A stretch of DNA of 64,000 nucleotides from UBA2336 sp049306095 (GCA_049306095.1 JBAQPU010000057.1:25599-89598), one strand, 5' to 3'; positions 1-8,227 are shown, numbered from the stretch's first letter. Made by a program: numbers and translations. Notes: generated by a model from the letters alone, not told the origin.

Positions 1-1004
1 ACCCTGACTGGATCCGTACAGAAACAAATACCATACATTACTCCAACCTGAAGCCCGGAACGTACAACCTTCAGGTAAAAACCATTTCAAGCCTCGGAAC
101 CGAAAAGTTATGTGAACTACCGGTAGTTATTCAATATCCATTTTGGCAAACGTGGTGGTTCATTCTGCTTTCGGCATTGATTGCCTCCTTCATGGTGTTT
201 ACCATCATTCAAAACAACATTCGTAAAACCAAACATGATAAAGAACGGCTTGAGTCCCTTTTAAAACAGCGTACCCAGGAAATAGAAAAGTCAAGAGAAG
301 AGCTGGAAAACCTTAACCAAAAGAAAGACCTCATCTTCTCCATCTTATCACACGATCTTCGGTCGCCTTTAACGACATTAAAAGGATTTCTTTCTATCCT
401 GATCGATGACAGCGACTATCTTTCTAAAGAGGAAATTCAACGTCATGCCATCAACATTCGCAATTCCGTTAGCGGATCGCTTGATTTAATTGATAACACT
501 TTATTTTGGTCGTTATCACAAACAGGAAACATTACCTATACACCCTCCTCATTTTCTTTGGACGAAATGTTACGGAAGATAGCAACGCTCTACCAACTAA
601 CAGCCGAAAAAAAGCAATTGGACTTTTCAGTGGAAACAGAAGAAAAAATAATGGTTCACGGTGACGAGAACATGATTTATGTAACGCTTCGCAACCTGGT
701 TTCCAATGCAGTCAAATACACAGCCGAAGGAAAAGGTGTAAAGATAAAAGCCAACCGGAACCATTCGTTTGCTGAAATCACCATTTACGATGAAGGCATT
801 GGTATGAGTGAATCGTACATTGAAAAACTCATGAGTGAAGAACACCTTCCTTTGAAGAAGGGCACGTCCAATGAAAAGGGAACGGGGTTAGGACTAATCC
901 TGTGTAAAAAATTCATTCAACTCAACCATGGGCAGTTACAGGTAAACAGCGTAGAGGGAAAGGGCACCGAGTTTACCGTCAAACTTCCTCTGTCGCAAGC
1001 TTAA
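1..1004 (+). CDS. Sensor histidine kinase, C-terminal part (5' end outside window)
   Basis: The frame is open from base 3, so the gene begins upstream of the window. The first ~45 codons resemble a Y_Y_Y domain end (YSNLKPGTYNLQVK), followed by a Trp-rich transmembrane segment (FWQTWWFILL), a short coiled coil, and a complete kinase core: H-box SHDLRSPL, N-box NLVSNAVKYT, G1 DEGIGM and G2 GTGLGL. This order is typical of Bacteroidota sensors with a periplasmic beta-propeller followed by Y_Y_Y, which autophosphorylate on the H-box histidine. No receiver or AraC domain follows the ATPase domain, so it is a classical kinase rather than a one-protein hybrid system. Its last codon meets the thiL stop in a shared TTAA. 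The ligand is unknown because the sensor domain is not visible. Confidence 0.9.
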   Translation, partial: PDWIRTETNTIHYSNLKPGTYNLQVKTISSLGTEKLCELPVVIQYPFWQTWWFILLSALIASFMVFTIIQNNIRKTKHDKERLESLLKQRTQEIEKSREELENLNQKKDLIFSILSHDLRSPLTTLKGFLSILIDDSDYLSKEEIQRHAINIRNSVSGSLDLIDNTLFWSLSQTGNITYTPSSFSLDEMLRKIATLYQLTAEKKQLDFSVETEEKIMVHGDENMIYVTLRNLVSNAVKYTAEGKGVKIKANRNHSFAEITIYDEGIGMSESYIEKLMSEEHLPLKKGTSNEKGTGLGLILCKKFIQLNHGQLQVNSVEGKGTEFTVKLPLSQA

Positions 1005-2035
1005 GCGAAATGATTCCATCCCTGTGCCTTCAAGGCCACTGCGTTTCCTTGCTTGGTAACAAGGGTGTGCTTCCCCACCTGATCATGCACGTACCCGATC
1101 ATGTGAATATCGGGGTGATGCTTTAGTTTCTCGAAATCGGTTTGCGGGATTGTGAATAACAACTCATAATCTTCACCACCGTTGAGTGCACAGGTAACAG
1201 GGTCAATTTTAAACTCGAGGGCGGCCGTGTTGTAGGTTAGTTCATCCACCGGAATTTTGTCTTCATAAATGCGAACGCCCACATTCGAATTTTTCCCGAT
1301 ATGAAAAAGCTCGGATGCTAAACCATCCGAAATATCCATCATCGATGTTGGCTTCACGCCTGCTTCTTCCAGATCAAAAATTATATCGGTACGGGCAATC
1401 GACTTCAGCTGTCTTCCAACCAGGTACTCATACTTCTCGAGCGCAGGCTGCATGCCCGGATTAGATTTAAATACTTCCTTCTCGCGTTCTAAAATTTGTA
1501 GCCCCAGGTAAGCAGCTCCCAAATCTCCGGTAACACAAATAATGTCGTTTGCCCTGGCCCCACTCCGATAGGTAATCTTTTCTTTTTTAACTTTTCCGAT
1601 TACGGTAATTGAAACAACCAGCCCCGACCGGGAAGAGGTTGTATCGCCACCAACAAGATCAACTTTATAATGTTCACATGCCGCCCGGATACCTTCGTAA
1701 AGCGCATCTACCGCCTCTACCGAAAACCGATTGCTTAATGCCAGGCTAACCACAATCTGTTCGGCTTTACCATTCATCGCAGCGATATCAGATACATTTA
1801 CCGATACCGCCTTGTAACCCAAATGCTGAATGGGTGTATACGACAAATCAAAATGAATGCCCTCGGCCAGTAAATCGGTTGAAACAAGCGTATAATCATC
1901 GCCTGCATCCAGCACCGCGGCATCATCGCCAATTCCTTTAATTGACGAAGGGTTTTGAAGGTTGATCTTTTTACTGATTCTGTCTATCAGTCCAAATTCA
2001 CCCAGTTGGCTGATTTCTGATCGGGTTTCACTCAT
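1001..2035 (-). CDS. thiL: Thiamine-monophosphate kinase
   Basis: Phosphorylates thiamine monophosphate to thiamine diphosphate with ATP, the last step of cofactor synthesis in the cytoplasm. The protein begins MSETRSEISQLGEFGLIDRI and shows the AIR-synthase-type family signature: IGDDAAVLD near residue 37, VSTDLLAEGIHFD, NVSDIAAMNG, VGGDTTSS, and DISDGLASEL in the C-terminal half. The frame is open for another 19 codons upstream, but the start at 2035 places the conserved N-terminus correctly and gives 344 residues, the usual length. It converges on the kinase gene, and the two stop codons share bases 1001-1004. No other thi genes are adjacent. Confidence 0.93.
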   Translation of the reverse strand: MSETRSEISQLGEFGLIDRISKKINLQNPSSIKGIGDDAAVLDAGDDYTLVSTDLLAEGIHFDLSYTPIQHLGYKAVSVNVSDIAAMNGKAEQIVVSLALSNRFSVEAVDALYEGIRAACEHYKVDLVGGDTTSSRSGLVVSITVIGKVKKEKITYRSGARANDIICVTGDLGAAYLGLQILEREKEVFKSNPGMQPALEKYEYLVGRQLKSIARTDIIFDLEEAGVKPTSMMDISDGLASELFHIGKNSNVGVRIYEDKIPVDELTYNTAALEFKIDPVTCALNGGEDYELLFTIPQTDFEKLKHHPDIHMIGYVHDQVGKHTLVTKQGNAVALKAQGWNHFA

Positions 2036-2168
2036 ACACAATAACGGTTGTAACCGGCTTTTCAGCGATGGCGCTGGCGCCTCGTCACACAAAGGTAAGG
2101 TTATACCGCAATTTCAACGATTTATCTCTCGACAAGCCGGTATCTATGCATCAGAAACCAACACGGTT

Positions 2169-2327
2169 ATGAGAAGAATGATTGTAATGATTGTCGTGGC
2201 TTTAATCGTTCACTCATCTTGTGCATCGGAAAAACCGTATTACAAAACTGCGGAAGGAAAACGGAAACAACGCTATTATAATGCCCTTCAGTTTGGACAA
2301 ACGAATTTGCCAAAACCGAAATTCTGA
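2169..2327 (+). CDS. Small putative lipoprotein, 52 aa
   Basis: A short frame starting MRRMIVMIVVALIVHSSC has a basic N-terminus, a hydrophobic core and a cysteine at position 18, as in lipoprotein signal peptides, although the residue at -3 is His rather than Leu. The mature part is only about 34 residues, basic and Tyr-rich (KPYYKTAEGKRKQRYY). It lies alone between divergent thiL and convergent mce. The frame stays open upstream across the thiL 5' region, but that part has no plausible signal. I do not recognise a family. It may be a real small envelope protein or a chance frame. Confidence 0.5.
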   Translation: MRRMIVMIVVALIVHSSCASEKPYYKTAEGKRKQRYYNALQFGQTNLPKPKF

Positions 2328-2333
2328 GTTGTT

Positions 2334-2355
2334 GAGGTGCTTAATTACACACCTC
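2334..2355. terminator. Possible hairpin between convergent genes
   Basis: GAGGTG at 2334-2339 pairs with CACCTC at 2350-2355 across a 10-base loop. The site sits exactly between the small lipoprotein frame and the stop of the epimerase gene, where a shared terminator would be expected. There is no T-run, so the assignment is weak. Confidence 0.3.
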
Positions 2356-2756
2356 TAAGACGCATCCTGGCATAATTCGATTAAAACCCCACCCGTTGTC
2401 TTTGGGTGCAGAAAACAAATCAGTTTGTTATCTGCACCCTTTTTTGCTGTCGGGTTAATCAGCGCAAAACCTTTTTGTTCGTATTCCCGAATTGATTCAT
2501 CAATATTTTTTACTTCGAAGGCAAGATGGTGTACACCCTCTCCTTTTTTCTCGATGAATTTAGCAATGGGAGAATCGGCACGACTGGCCTCTAATAATTC
2601 AATTTTCACATCGCCAACTTTAAAAAATGAGGTTCTCACACCCTCACTTTCAACCGATTCAATCTTATAGTGATCGCTTCCTAAAAGCGTTGCAAACAGT
2701 TTATTGGCCTGATCGAGGTTTTTAACGGCAATACCGATATGCTCGAGTTTTTCCAT
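2355..2756 (-). CDS. mce: Methylmalonyl-CoA epimerase
   Basis: Interconverts (2R)- and (2S)-methylmalonyl-CoA in propionate and branched-chain catabolism. The 133-residue protein is a two-module VOC (glyoxalase-fold) enzyme. Metal-ligand motifs are visible: LEHIGIAVKNLD near the start, KIELLEA, GVHHLAFEVKNID around residue 75-88, and GVLIELCQ at the C-terminus. Length and motif spacing match the family. It reads away from the hypothetical gene starting at 2778, with only 21 bases between the start codons. Confidence 0.92.
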   Translation of the reverse strand: MEKLEHIGIAVKNLDQANKLFATLLGSDHYKIESVESEGVRTSFFKVGDVKIELLEASRADSPIAKFIEKKGEGVHHLAFEVKNIDESIREYEQKGFALINPTAKKGADNKLICFLHPKTTGGVLIELCQDAS

Positions 2757-2762
2757 AATTGT

Positions 2763-2770
2763 TAAATTTG
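2763..2770 (+). promoter_or_regulatory. Candidate -7 promoter element, TAAATTTG
   Basis: A perfect match to the Bacteroidota TAnnTTTG element. It ends 7 bases before the ATG at 2778. If that ATG is used the mRNA would be almost leaderless; the ATG at 2823 would give a leader of about 45 bases. Confidence 0.45.
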
Positions 2771-2777
2771 CAACAAA

Positions 2778-3239
2778 ATGGGAAACTTTTTACGGCAATT
2801 GAAAGTTCCCTCCCTTGAATTCATGGCAATAATAGAAACCAGCAGCGAAATGCACGTTGAGGCAGCCCGAATCCAACAGGAAGTAAAAGACTACCTGGGC
2901 TTGCGTACGTCCGACCTGGTGTTTGAGTATTCAAACCAGGACGGCAAAGTCAAACTTGATTTGATTACCATAAATCCACGCCACAACCAGGCTTTTCTGT
3001 TTCACTCCGAAACAGGTACCGATAAACTGGATGCGCTTCGTAAAATGCTGGATTATGTGCAAAACTATAAGGAGAAAGAGAATAGCTACACCATTCAATG
3101 GGTAGCAAAAAATGATAAAGAACTGCACACCTCGTATTTCAAGGCAAGCAACATTATGGATGCTTTGCAAAAGCTGTACTACGGTCGTGATATGAATACC
3201 ATCACCGTATTTAGTGTGGTCTTAAACCCTGTTTCGTAA
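2778..3239 (+). CDS. Conserved hypothetical protein, 153 aa
   Basis: I do not recognise this family. The protein is soluble, with no signal peptide or membrane segment, and alternates predicted helix and strand (QQEVKDYLGLRTSDLVFEY, a segment rich in Lys/Asp, then IQWVAKNDKELHTSYF). Its end lies 2 bases before the iscA-type gene, so the two are probably co-transcribed, which hints at a link to Fe-S assembly or general housekeeping. A second ATG at 2823 (MAIIETSSEMH, 138 aa) is an equally good start, and the promoter-like element at 2763-2770 would leave a more ordinary leader for it. Confidence 0.7.
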   Translation: MGNFLRQLKVPSLEFMAIIETSSEMHVEAARIQQEVKDYLGLRTSDLVFEYSNQDGKVKLDLITINPRHNQAFLFHSETGTDKLDALRKMLDYVQNYKEKENSYTIQWVAKNDKELHTSYFKASNIMDALQKLYYGRDMNTITVFSVVLNPVS

Positions 3240-3241
3240 TT

Positions 3242-3568
3242 ATGATTTCAGTTACTGATAAAGCAAAGGAAAAAATTGGTGAGCTTCTGAAGGAAGAAGG
3301 AAGAACACCCCAGCATAATGTGCGCGTATCTGTAAAGGGCGGTGGTTGTTCAGGACTCATGTACGATTTAAACTTCGATGATCAGATCAATCCTGCCGAC
3401 CAGGTGTTTGAAGATAAAGGTGTAACGATTCTCGTAGACAAGAAAAGTCTCCTTTACTTGTTAGGAACCGTTCTTGATTTTTCGGATGGGTTAAATGGTA
3501 AAGGTTTTCAGTTCATCAACCCAAACGCTTCCCGCACCTGTGGGTGTGGAGAAAGTTTCGCGGTATAG
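3242..3568 (+). CDS. HesB/IscA-type iron-sulfur assembly protein
   Basis: A-type carrier that holds or delivers Fe-S clusters to apoproteins. All three cluster-binding cysteines are present: one in VKGGGCSGL near residue 36 and two in the C-terminal RTCGCGESF. The length of 108 residues is typical, and the start MISVTDKAKEKI matches the family N-terminus. It follows the hypothetical gene by 2 bases, so it is probably translated from the same mRNA. No suf or isc genes are in view, so the exact subgroup (IscA, SufA or ErpA) cannot be decided. Confidence 0.92.
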   Translation: MISVTDKAKEKIGELLKEEGRTPQHNVRVSVKGGGCSGLMYDLNFDDQINPADQVFEDKGVTILVDKKSLLYLLGTVLDFSDGLNGKGFQFINPNASRTCGCGESFAV

Positions 3569-3622
3569 TCTCTGCATCACCGCGAATTCATTTCGGGGTC
3601 TTTATAAGATGAACAACTAAAG

Positions 3623-3662
3623 ATGCTGAAACAAGCCTGCCTGCGGTAGGCAGGTTCAGCAT
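3623..3662. repeat. Dispersed-type stem-loop repeat
   Basis: The sequence can fold into a two-part hairpin: outer stem ATGCTGAA (3623-3630) with TTCAGCAT (3655-3662), a 5-base bulge, and an inner stem CCTGCCT (3636-3642) with AGGCAGG (3648-3654). It lies between convergent genes, so it may also end transcription. Its shape is that of short palindromic repeats common between genes in Bacteroidota; no second copy occurs in this window. Confidence 0.55.
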
Positions 3663-3671
3663 GACATGTTC

Positions 3672-4094
3672 CTATCCAATGGTTGCAATACATTTCAATT
3701 CAATGGCAATAGGCGTAGGCAAGGCGCTGATTTCAATCGTTGTTCGACAGGGAAGGCTATCCTTAAAATACTCAGCATAAATTTTATTGTAGACCGGGAA
3801 ATCCTTTTTCATGTTGGTAAGAAACACTGTTACATCCACCAGGTTTTCCCATTTCGATCCGGAAGCCTCCAACACATAACGCACATTTTGAAAAACCGAA
3901 TGGCACTGTTGTTCGATATCATACGAAACCATGTTTCCTTTTTCATCCAGCGTTACACCCGGAATTTCTTTTGACCCCTTCTTTCTTGGCCCCACCCCAG
4001 AAAGAAAAAGAAGATTACCGACCTTTCTGGCATGAGGATATAGCCCAACGGGTTCGGGTGCCTGATCAGCGTTTATTGTATCCATACTGTGCAT
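3672..4094 (-). CDS. RidA/YjgF family protein
   Basis: A member of the RidA (YjgF/YER057c/UK114) family, which hydrolyses reactive enamine/imine intermediates or performs related deaminations. The signature CRTTIEISALPTPIAIELK lies near the C-terminus, with the conserved Arg that binds the substrate carboxylate, and LFLSGVGPRK in the N-terminal half. At 140 residues it is slightly longer than classic RidA (~128) because of an extended N-terminus and a loop with Lys/Gly/Ser, as in RidA subgroups related to aminomuconate deaminase. It follows the aminopeptidase gene by 10 bases on the same strand. Confidence 0.87.
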   Translation of the reverse strand: MHSMDTINADQAPEPVGLYPHARKVGNLLFLSGVGPRKKGSKEIPGVTLDEKGNMVSYDIEQQCHSVFQNVRYVLEASGSKWENLVDVTVFLTNMKKDFPVYNKIYAEYFKDSLPCRTTIEISALPTPIAIELKCIATIG

Positions 4095-4104
4095 CCTTCA
4101 ATCT

Positions 4105-5403
4105 TTATTTCGCATTCATTAATTCTTCAACCTCTTCAACCTCAACTGGAATATTTTTCATTAAATCGCGGATACCTCCTTTGGTAATCAGCACATTATT
4201 TTCGAGGCGTATGCCAAGGCCTTCTTCTTTAATATAAATTCCGGGCTCCACAGTCCACACCATTCCGGGTTGCATCTTATCAAACATGTTCCCAATGTCG
4301 TGTACGTCAAGGCCAAGGTGATGCCCCGTGCCATGCATGAAATATTTCATAAAAAGTGGTCTTTCGGGATGCTGATTTTTAACATCGGTTTTATCAATCA
4401 GGTTAAGTTTAATCAACTCATTTTCCATGATCTTCTGTACTTCTTTATGGTAATCAAAGTAGCGGGCACCGGGCTTTAAAAGCTTCATGGCTGCACGCTT
4501 CACCCGCAGCACGGCATTGTACACATCTTTTTGGCGCTTTGTAAACTTGCCGCTTACCGGAAGAGTACGGGTCATGTCGGCATTGTAGTTGGCATACTCT
4601 GCCCCCACATCCAGCAGCAATACATCACCCGCTTTACAGGGTTTATCATTTTCGATGTAGTGTAACACACACGAGTTTGCACCACTTGCAATAATTGGCT
4701 CATATGCAAAGCCGCGTGAGCCCTGCCTCACAAATTCATGAATAAACTCTGCTTCAATTTCATACTCCATCACTCCGGGCTTGACAAACTTTAACACCCT
4801 ACGGAATGCCTTTTCCGTAATGTCACAAGCTGTTTGCATCAGGGCAATCTCTTCTTCCGACTTTACTGCCCGCAACATAGAAAGAATAGGAGCCGAACGT
4901 TCATAAGTATGCAATGGGTATTTTTCTTTACACCATTTGATAAACCGTGCGTCTCGCGTTTCAACTGTAACTTCTGCACGATAATGCTGGTTGGTATTCA
5001 GGTATACAAATTCTACACCTCCCATCACCATCATGGTATTGAAAAGTTTATGAAATTCGGTAGTCCACAATACCGTTTCAATACCTGTGAGCTTTCTCGC
5101 TTCTTCCTTGGTAAGTTTGTGACCTTCCCAGGTGGCAATCAGTTCGCTGGTTTCACGCAAGAATAATACTTCACGGTATTTCTTATCGGGGTAGTCGGGG
5201 CACAACACCAAAATGGTTTCTTCCTGGTCCACCCCCGTCAAATAAAACAAGTCGTTATTCTGACGAAACCGCATGGTACCATCGGCATTGGTTGGCATGA
5301 TGTCATTCGAATTAAAAACTGCTACCGAGCCGGGCTTCAGTTCTTTCACAAACCGTTTTCGGTTATGGATAAAAAGAGAAGGATTAATCTTTCTGTAACG
5401 CAT
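4105..5403 (-). CDS. Aminopeptidase P family protein (Xaa-Pro peptidase)
   Basis: M24B metallopeptidase removing an N-terminal residue that precedes proline. The 432-residue protein has the creatinase-like N-domain and the pita-bread catalytic domain. Ligand motifs are in order: LLLDVGAEYANYNADMTRT (two Asp), HGTGHHLGLDVHD (His), TVEPGIYI (Glu) and GIRLENNVLI (Glu). No signal peptide is present, so it is cytoplasmic. Transcription probably starts at the element at 5420-5427 and continues into the RidA gene 10 bases downstream. Confidence 0.92.
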   Translation of the reverse strand: MRYRKINPSLFIHNRKRFVKELKPGSVAVFNSNDIMPTNADGTMRFRQNNDLFYLTGVDQEETILVLCPDYPDKKYREVLFLRETSELIATWEGHKLTKEEARKLTGIETVLWTTEFHKLFNTMMVMGGVEFVYLNTNQHYRAEVTVETRDARFIKWCKEKYPLHTYERSAPILSMLRAVKSEEEIALMQTACDITEKAFRRVLKFVKPGVMEYEIEAEFIHEFVRQGSRGFAYEPIIASGANSCVLHYIENDKPCKAGDVLLLDVGAEYANYNADMTRTLPVSGKFTKRQKDVYNAVLRVKRAAMKLLKPGARYFDYHKEVQKIMENELIKLNLIDKTDVKNQHPERPLFMKYFMHGTGHHLGLDVHDIGNMFDKMQPGMVWTVEPGIYIKEEGLGIRLENNVLITKGGIRDLMKNIPVEVEEVEELMNAK

Positions 5404-5419
5404 GTTGTTGAGTTGTGGC

Positions 5420-5427
5420 CAAAAGTA
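5420..5427 (-). promoter_or_regulatory. Candidate -7 promoter element for the aminopeptidase gene
   Basis: Minus-strand TACTTTTG fits TAnnTTTG and ends 16 bases before the ATG at 5403. It begins only two bases from the terminator stem of the upstream DUF4199 gene, so termination and initiation are packed together. Confidence 0.55.
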
Positions 5428-5429
5428 AA

Positions 5430-5464
5430 AAACCTGTCAGGCATTAAAAACACCAAACAGGTTT
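5430..5464 (-). terminator. Intrinsic terminator after the DUF4199 gene
   Basis: On the minus strand AAACCTGT (5464-5457) pairs with ACAGGTTT (5437-5430) and is followed by a run of Ts. It lies 26 bases past the stop of the DUF4199 gene at 5491. Confidence 0.7.
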
Positions 5465-5490
5465 AATATCTCAATTTTAATAACGCTTGA

Positions 5491-5949
5491 TCAGCCCTGC
5501 GAGGGTTCATCTGTGGTGACCCAATTCAGCAACACAAATGTTACCAACAAACCTGAGAACACGCCTTCTAACAGAACAATAAACGCGCTGATATACGGGT
5601 TGAGAAACCGGCCCATGGGCTCATGTTCAACAATGAACTGCATGAGTTCGGTATCGACAAACGAAACATACACCCAAAAGAAAACGGCAAACCCAAACGA
5701 ACCAATCGTTCCGGTGGCAACGCCTGTAACCAGGCCTCTGAAATAGTTCAGGTGATCTTCGTGTGTCTCTTTAAATTTTTTCAACGCAAAATAGATGCCC
5801 GCCACCAGGATGATCAAATTAAGAAGCCTTAACTCCACAACATGCAGGAGCCCGGCAAATTTCATAACGAGGAAGTAAACGATCAATCCGCCAGCCAGGC
5901 GAAGTCCGTAGTTTTCAGGAATACGGTTTGGATTAGTGAATAAACTCAT
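5491..5949 (-). CDS. DUF4199 family membrane protein
   Basis: A 152-residue inner-membrane protein of unknown function. Four hydrophobic segments can be seen: around residues 15-38 (LAGGLIVYFLVMKFAGLL), 43-56, 70-95 (GLVTGVATGTIGSFGFAVFFW) and 118-142. The short charged stretch LKKFKETHEDHLNYFRG between segments 2 and 3 is the family's most conserved feature. Two further members lie in this window at 23931-24485 and 24487-25017. It stands alone here with its own terminator. No catalytic residues are apparent. Confidence 0.8.
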   Translation of the reverse strand: MSLFTNPNRIPENYGLRLAGGLIVYFLVMKFAGLLHVVELRLLNLIILVAGIYFALKKFKETHEDHLNYFRGLVTGVATGTIGSFGFAVFFWVYVSFVDTELMQFIVEHEPMGRFLNPYISAFIVLLEGVFSGLLVTFVLLNWVTTDEPSQG

Positions 5950-6112
5950 ACGCTGAAGGGTTTGGTACTCCTCAATTTTTGCATTTTCTAAGGAAAATTC
6001 AATCTTTTTAGGAAGTATAATTTATGTAACTTTCACAACCGCCTGCCTTAACCTGAGATTAAAGGTTTAAAACAACCCGTTTTAATTGATATACCATTAA
6101 ACCCAACATGTT

Positions 6113-7120
6113 ATGCTTAAAAAAATTGTAATCGGAATAATTGGAGTAATCGTTGTGTTGCTCCTCATTGGCTTTGCCTTGCCCGGAACTATGGAGCTAT
6201 CGAAAAGCATTACCATTAATGCTCCAGCCTCCTATGCTTTTGAAGAAATCAACAATCTTCAAAACAACGACAAATGGCAATATTGGAACAACCTGTACCG
6301 GGGAAAAATGACGATTGCCTATGGAGACATTAAATCCGGGGTGGGCGCTGTTTCTGAATGGGACGGAGAAGAATCGGGAAAAGGAAAAATGACCATCACG
6401 GAAAGTATTCCCGACAAATCGATTAAAGTTGATTTAGACTTTATGGAACATGGAACAGCCAAAACCTGGTACACGTTTGAACCCGATGGAGAGGGGACAA
6501 AAATTACAACAGGTTTCTCGTCTGAAATGGGCATGAACCCTATTGGTCGTTGGATGGGTATATTGATGAAACCGGAAATGGAAAAAGCTTTCGATTATAA
6601 CCTGGCCAAACTCAAAGAAATAGTCGAAGCAAAACCGAAATTCTCAGTTGCTATAACCGAAGAAGAAACAAAACCTTTCAGTTACGTTGGCATTAGCACC
6701 ACCATGAGTTTTGAAAATGATGAAGCCATCAATGCTCAAATGGTAAAATCATATACCGAATTGGCGACAGTACTGGAAAAATCAAAAGTTGAAATGTCAG
6801 GACCAGCATTTTCGATGTATCCGAAGTGGGATGAAACCACTAAAATGATGGAAATGATATGCGCATTCCCGGTGGCCGAAGGAACTAAATTGCCAGCCAA
6901 ATACAAGCTGCTGCAAACCAATGGAGGGAAGGCCGTAAAGGGTGTGCACTTGGGTGATTACCGTAACCTGAAAACCACGCATGATGAAATTGCCAGGTTT
7001 ATTGAATTTAAAAAATTAACCATGAACGGGACACCACGGGAAGTATATATTACCGACCCTACCGTTGAAAAAGATACAACGAAGTGGGTGACGGAGATTT
7101 ATTATCCTGTAAAGAATTAA
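6113..7120 (+). CDS. SRPBCC domain fused to a GyrI-like ligand-binding domain
   Basis: The 335-residue protein starts with one membrane anchor (residues 3-25, IVIGIIGVIVVLLLIGFALP), followed by a polyketide-cyclase/START-type SRPBCC domain (about 30-178; SKSITINAPASYAFEEINN and the closing KLKEIVEAK). The second half (about 185-333) resembles the GyrI-like/AraC effector-binding fold (KPFSYVGISTTMS, PAFSMYPKWDE, KGVHLGDYRNL, EIYYPV). Both folds bind small hydrophobic ligands, so a sensing or carrier role is possible, but no DNA-binding domain is present. It is monocistronic, and a weak promoter-like TAACTTTC lies at 6027-6034. Confidence 0.85.
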   Translation: MLKKIVIGIIGVIVVLLLIGFALPGTMELSKSITINAPASYAFEEINNLQNNDKWQYWNNLYRGKMTIAYGDIKSGVGAVSEWDGEESGKGKMTITESIPDKSIKVDLDFMEHGTAKTWYTFEPDGEGTKITTGFSSEMGMNPIGRWMGILMKPEMEKAFDYNLAKLKEIVEAKPKFSVAITEEETKPFSYVGISTTMSFENDEAINAQMVKSYTELATVLEKSKVEMSGPAFSMYPKWDETTKMMEMICAFPVAEGTKLPAKYKLLQTNGGKAVKGVHLGDYRNLKTTHDEIARFIEFKKLTMNGTPREVYITDPTVEKDTTKWVTEIYYPVKN

Positions 7121-7124
7121 TTTA

Positions 7125-7198
7125 TTGATTCTGGGTACTGGATTCTTGTTGCTGGTTTTGATATTGACCAGGATCAAGAATCCGTTATCCGGAATCAA
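7125..7198. repeat. Imperfect inverted repeat between convergent genes (family copy 1)
   Basis: Arms of 24 bases at 7125-7148 and 7175-7198 match at about 20 positions, enclosing a 26-base loop. The right arm supplies the stop codon of the hydrolase gene at 7195. A related copy lies at 62362-62431 (shared TTGATTCTGG and CAAGAATCC). It probably also works as a two-way terminator. Confidence 0.6.
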
Positions 7199-8166
7199 TT
7201 ATCCACTTCGTGCAGTCTTGATTTCACTTGCTGCCGTTTCCACTCTTCAACCTCTTTCCTGCGAGCAGCCAATTCCTCTTCGGAAGGCATATAATTAATC
7301 AACATTTTTAAATCTGGCTGACCTGCCTCCACCCAGGCCGTGTACCAAAAATCACCCGTCATTTTAATGGCCTCGCGCATGCGTTGTTCAATCATACCCG
7401 ATAACGCCTCGTGGTACGCAGTTGAAAATTCAAGGGAATACACTTTAACCGTTTGTTTCCCTTTTGTTTCGAACGAATATTTTCGTTCACCATATTTTTC
7501 ATTCAAGGTCTTTTCCAGCAACAAGACCGAATCAAGCAAGAGATGGGAATGCTCCACAGCTTTCCATATTTCCAGTTGTGGATTTTTGATGAACTGCGCC
7601 TTTCCTACAAAAAAATCGTAGGTTCCCGAGAATAATTCCGGCAACCGCGATTCCCAAAAAGCATGAATACCTTCTTGTCCGGTTAGCTGGCCATTATAAT
7701 TTTCGGTGGTGTGCAGGGGTACGTGTGCATCGGCAATGTAATGGCCTAAATCTGCAGAGAGGCTCAGGATTTTCTTAGGATCTTTTACCATAAAAGCATC
7801 GCGAAGCCGATAGTACATGACGTTCACATGCCAGGGAAGGATGCCATATGCTTTTAACGAGTCCTCACCATAACAGTCAACCGCCTCCTTCCAGGAACGG
7901 GGCATGGTATACAAGGCACTGTCGCCAAAGTGGTCGATGTCGATATAGTGGCGGGGTGCCTCATCCACCACGGCAAACCTGCGTTTGTCTGGATTTACAG
8001 AAGCTTCGGTAATGTATTCGATGTTTTTCTTATAGAACCCGATCATATCAGGTGGAAGCGTAAATACCGCCAACCGGTTGATTTGCCGATGTCCGAAAAA
8101 ACCCCAGCTACCAAACAGAAAAACGGGCAAAACCAATAAAAAACAGCCTAAAACATGGTTTTTCAT
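7195..8166 (-). CDS. Zinc-dependent phospholipase C / S1-P1 nuclease-type hydrolase
   Basis: A secreted protein of 323 residues with a signal peptide (MKNHVLGCFLLVLPVFLFGS) followed at once by WGFFGHRQINRLA, the N-terminal Trp and first zinc His expected in this superfamily. Further ligands lie in APRHYIDIDHFGD, LGHYIADAHVPLHTTENYNG (residues about 165-185) and GIHAFWESRLPE. The set HxxxD plus HxxxE is that of trinuclear zinc phosphodiesterases. Bacteroidota members are commonly annotated as PLC-like, but S1/P1 nuclease activity cannot be ruled out. Its promoter-like element sits only 4 bases ahead of the ATG and mirrors that of rpsT. Confidence 0.82.
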   Translation of the reverse strand: MKNHVLGCFLLVLPVFLFGSWGFFGHRQINRLAVFTLPPDMIGFYKKNIEYITEASVNPDKRRFAVVDEAPRHYIDIDHFGDSALYTMPRSWKEAVDCYGEDSLKAYGILPWHVNVMYYRLRDAFMVKDPKKILSLSADLGHYIADAHVPLHTTENYNGQLTGQEGIHAFWESRLPELFSGTYDFFVGKAQFIKNPQLEIWKAVEHSHLLLDSVLLLEKTLNEKYGERKYSFETKGKQTVKVYSLEFSTAYHEALSGMIEQRMREAIKMTGDFWYTAWVEAGQPDLKMLINYMPSEEELAARRKEVEEWKRQQVKSRLHEVDN

Positions 8167-8170
8167 AAGC

Positions 8171-8178
8171 TAAAGGTA
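8171..8178 (-). promoter_or_regulatory. Candidate -7 element, TACCTTTA, for the hydrolase gene
   Basis: Minus-strand TACCTTTA differs from TAnnTTTG only in the last base. It ends 4 bases before the ATG at 8166, so the transcript would have almost no leader. It forms one arm of a perfect 12-bp inverted repeat (8172-8183 with 8223-8234). Confidence 0.4.
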
Positions 8179-8227
8179 TTAAACGCCAATTTCTAAATTC
8201 TCCATTCCAAATTCTCAATTCTTTTAA

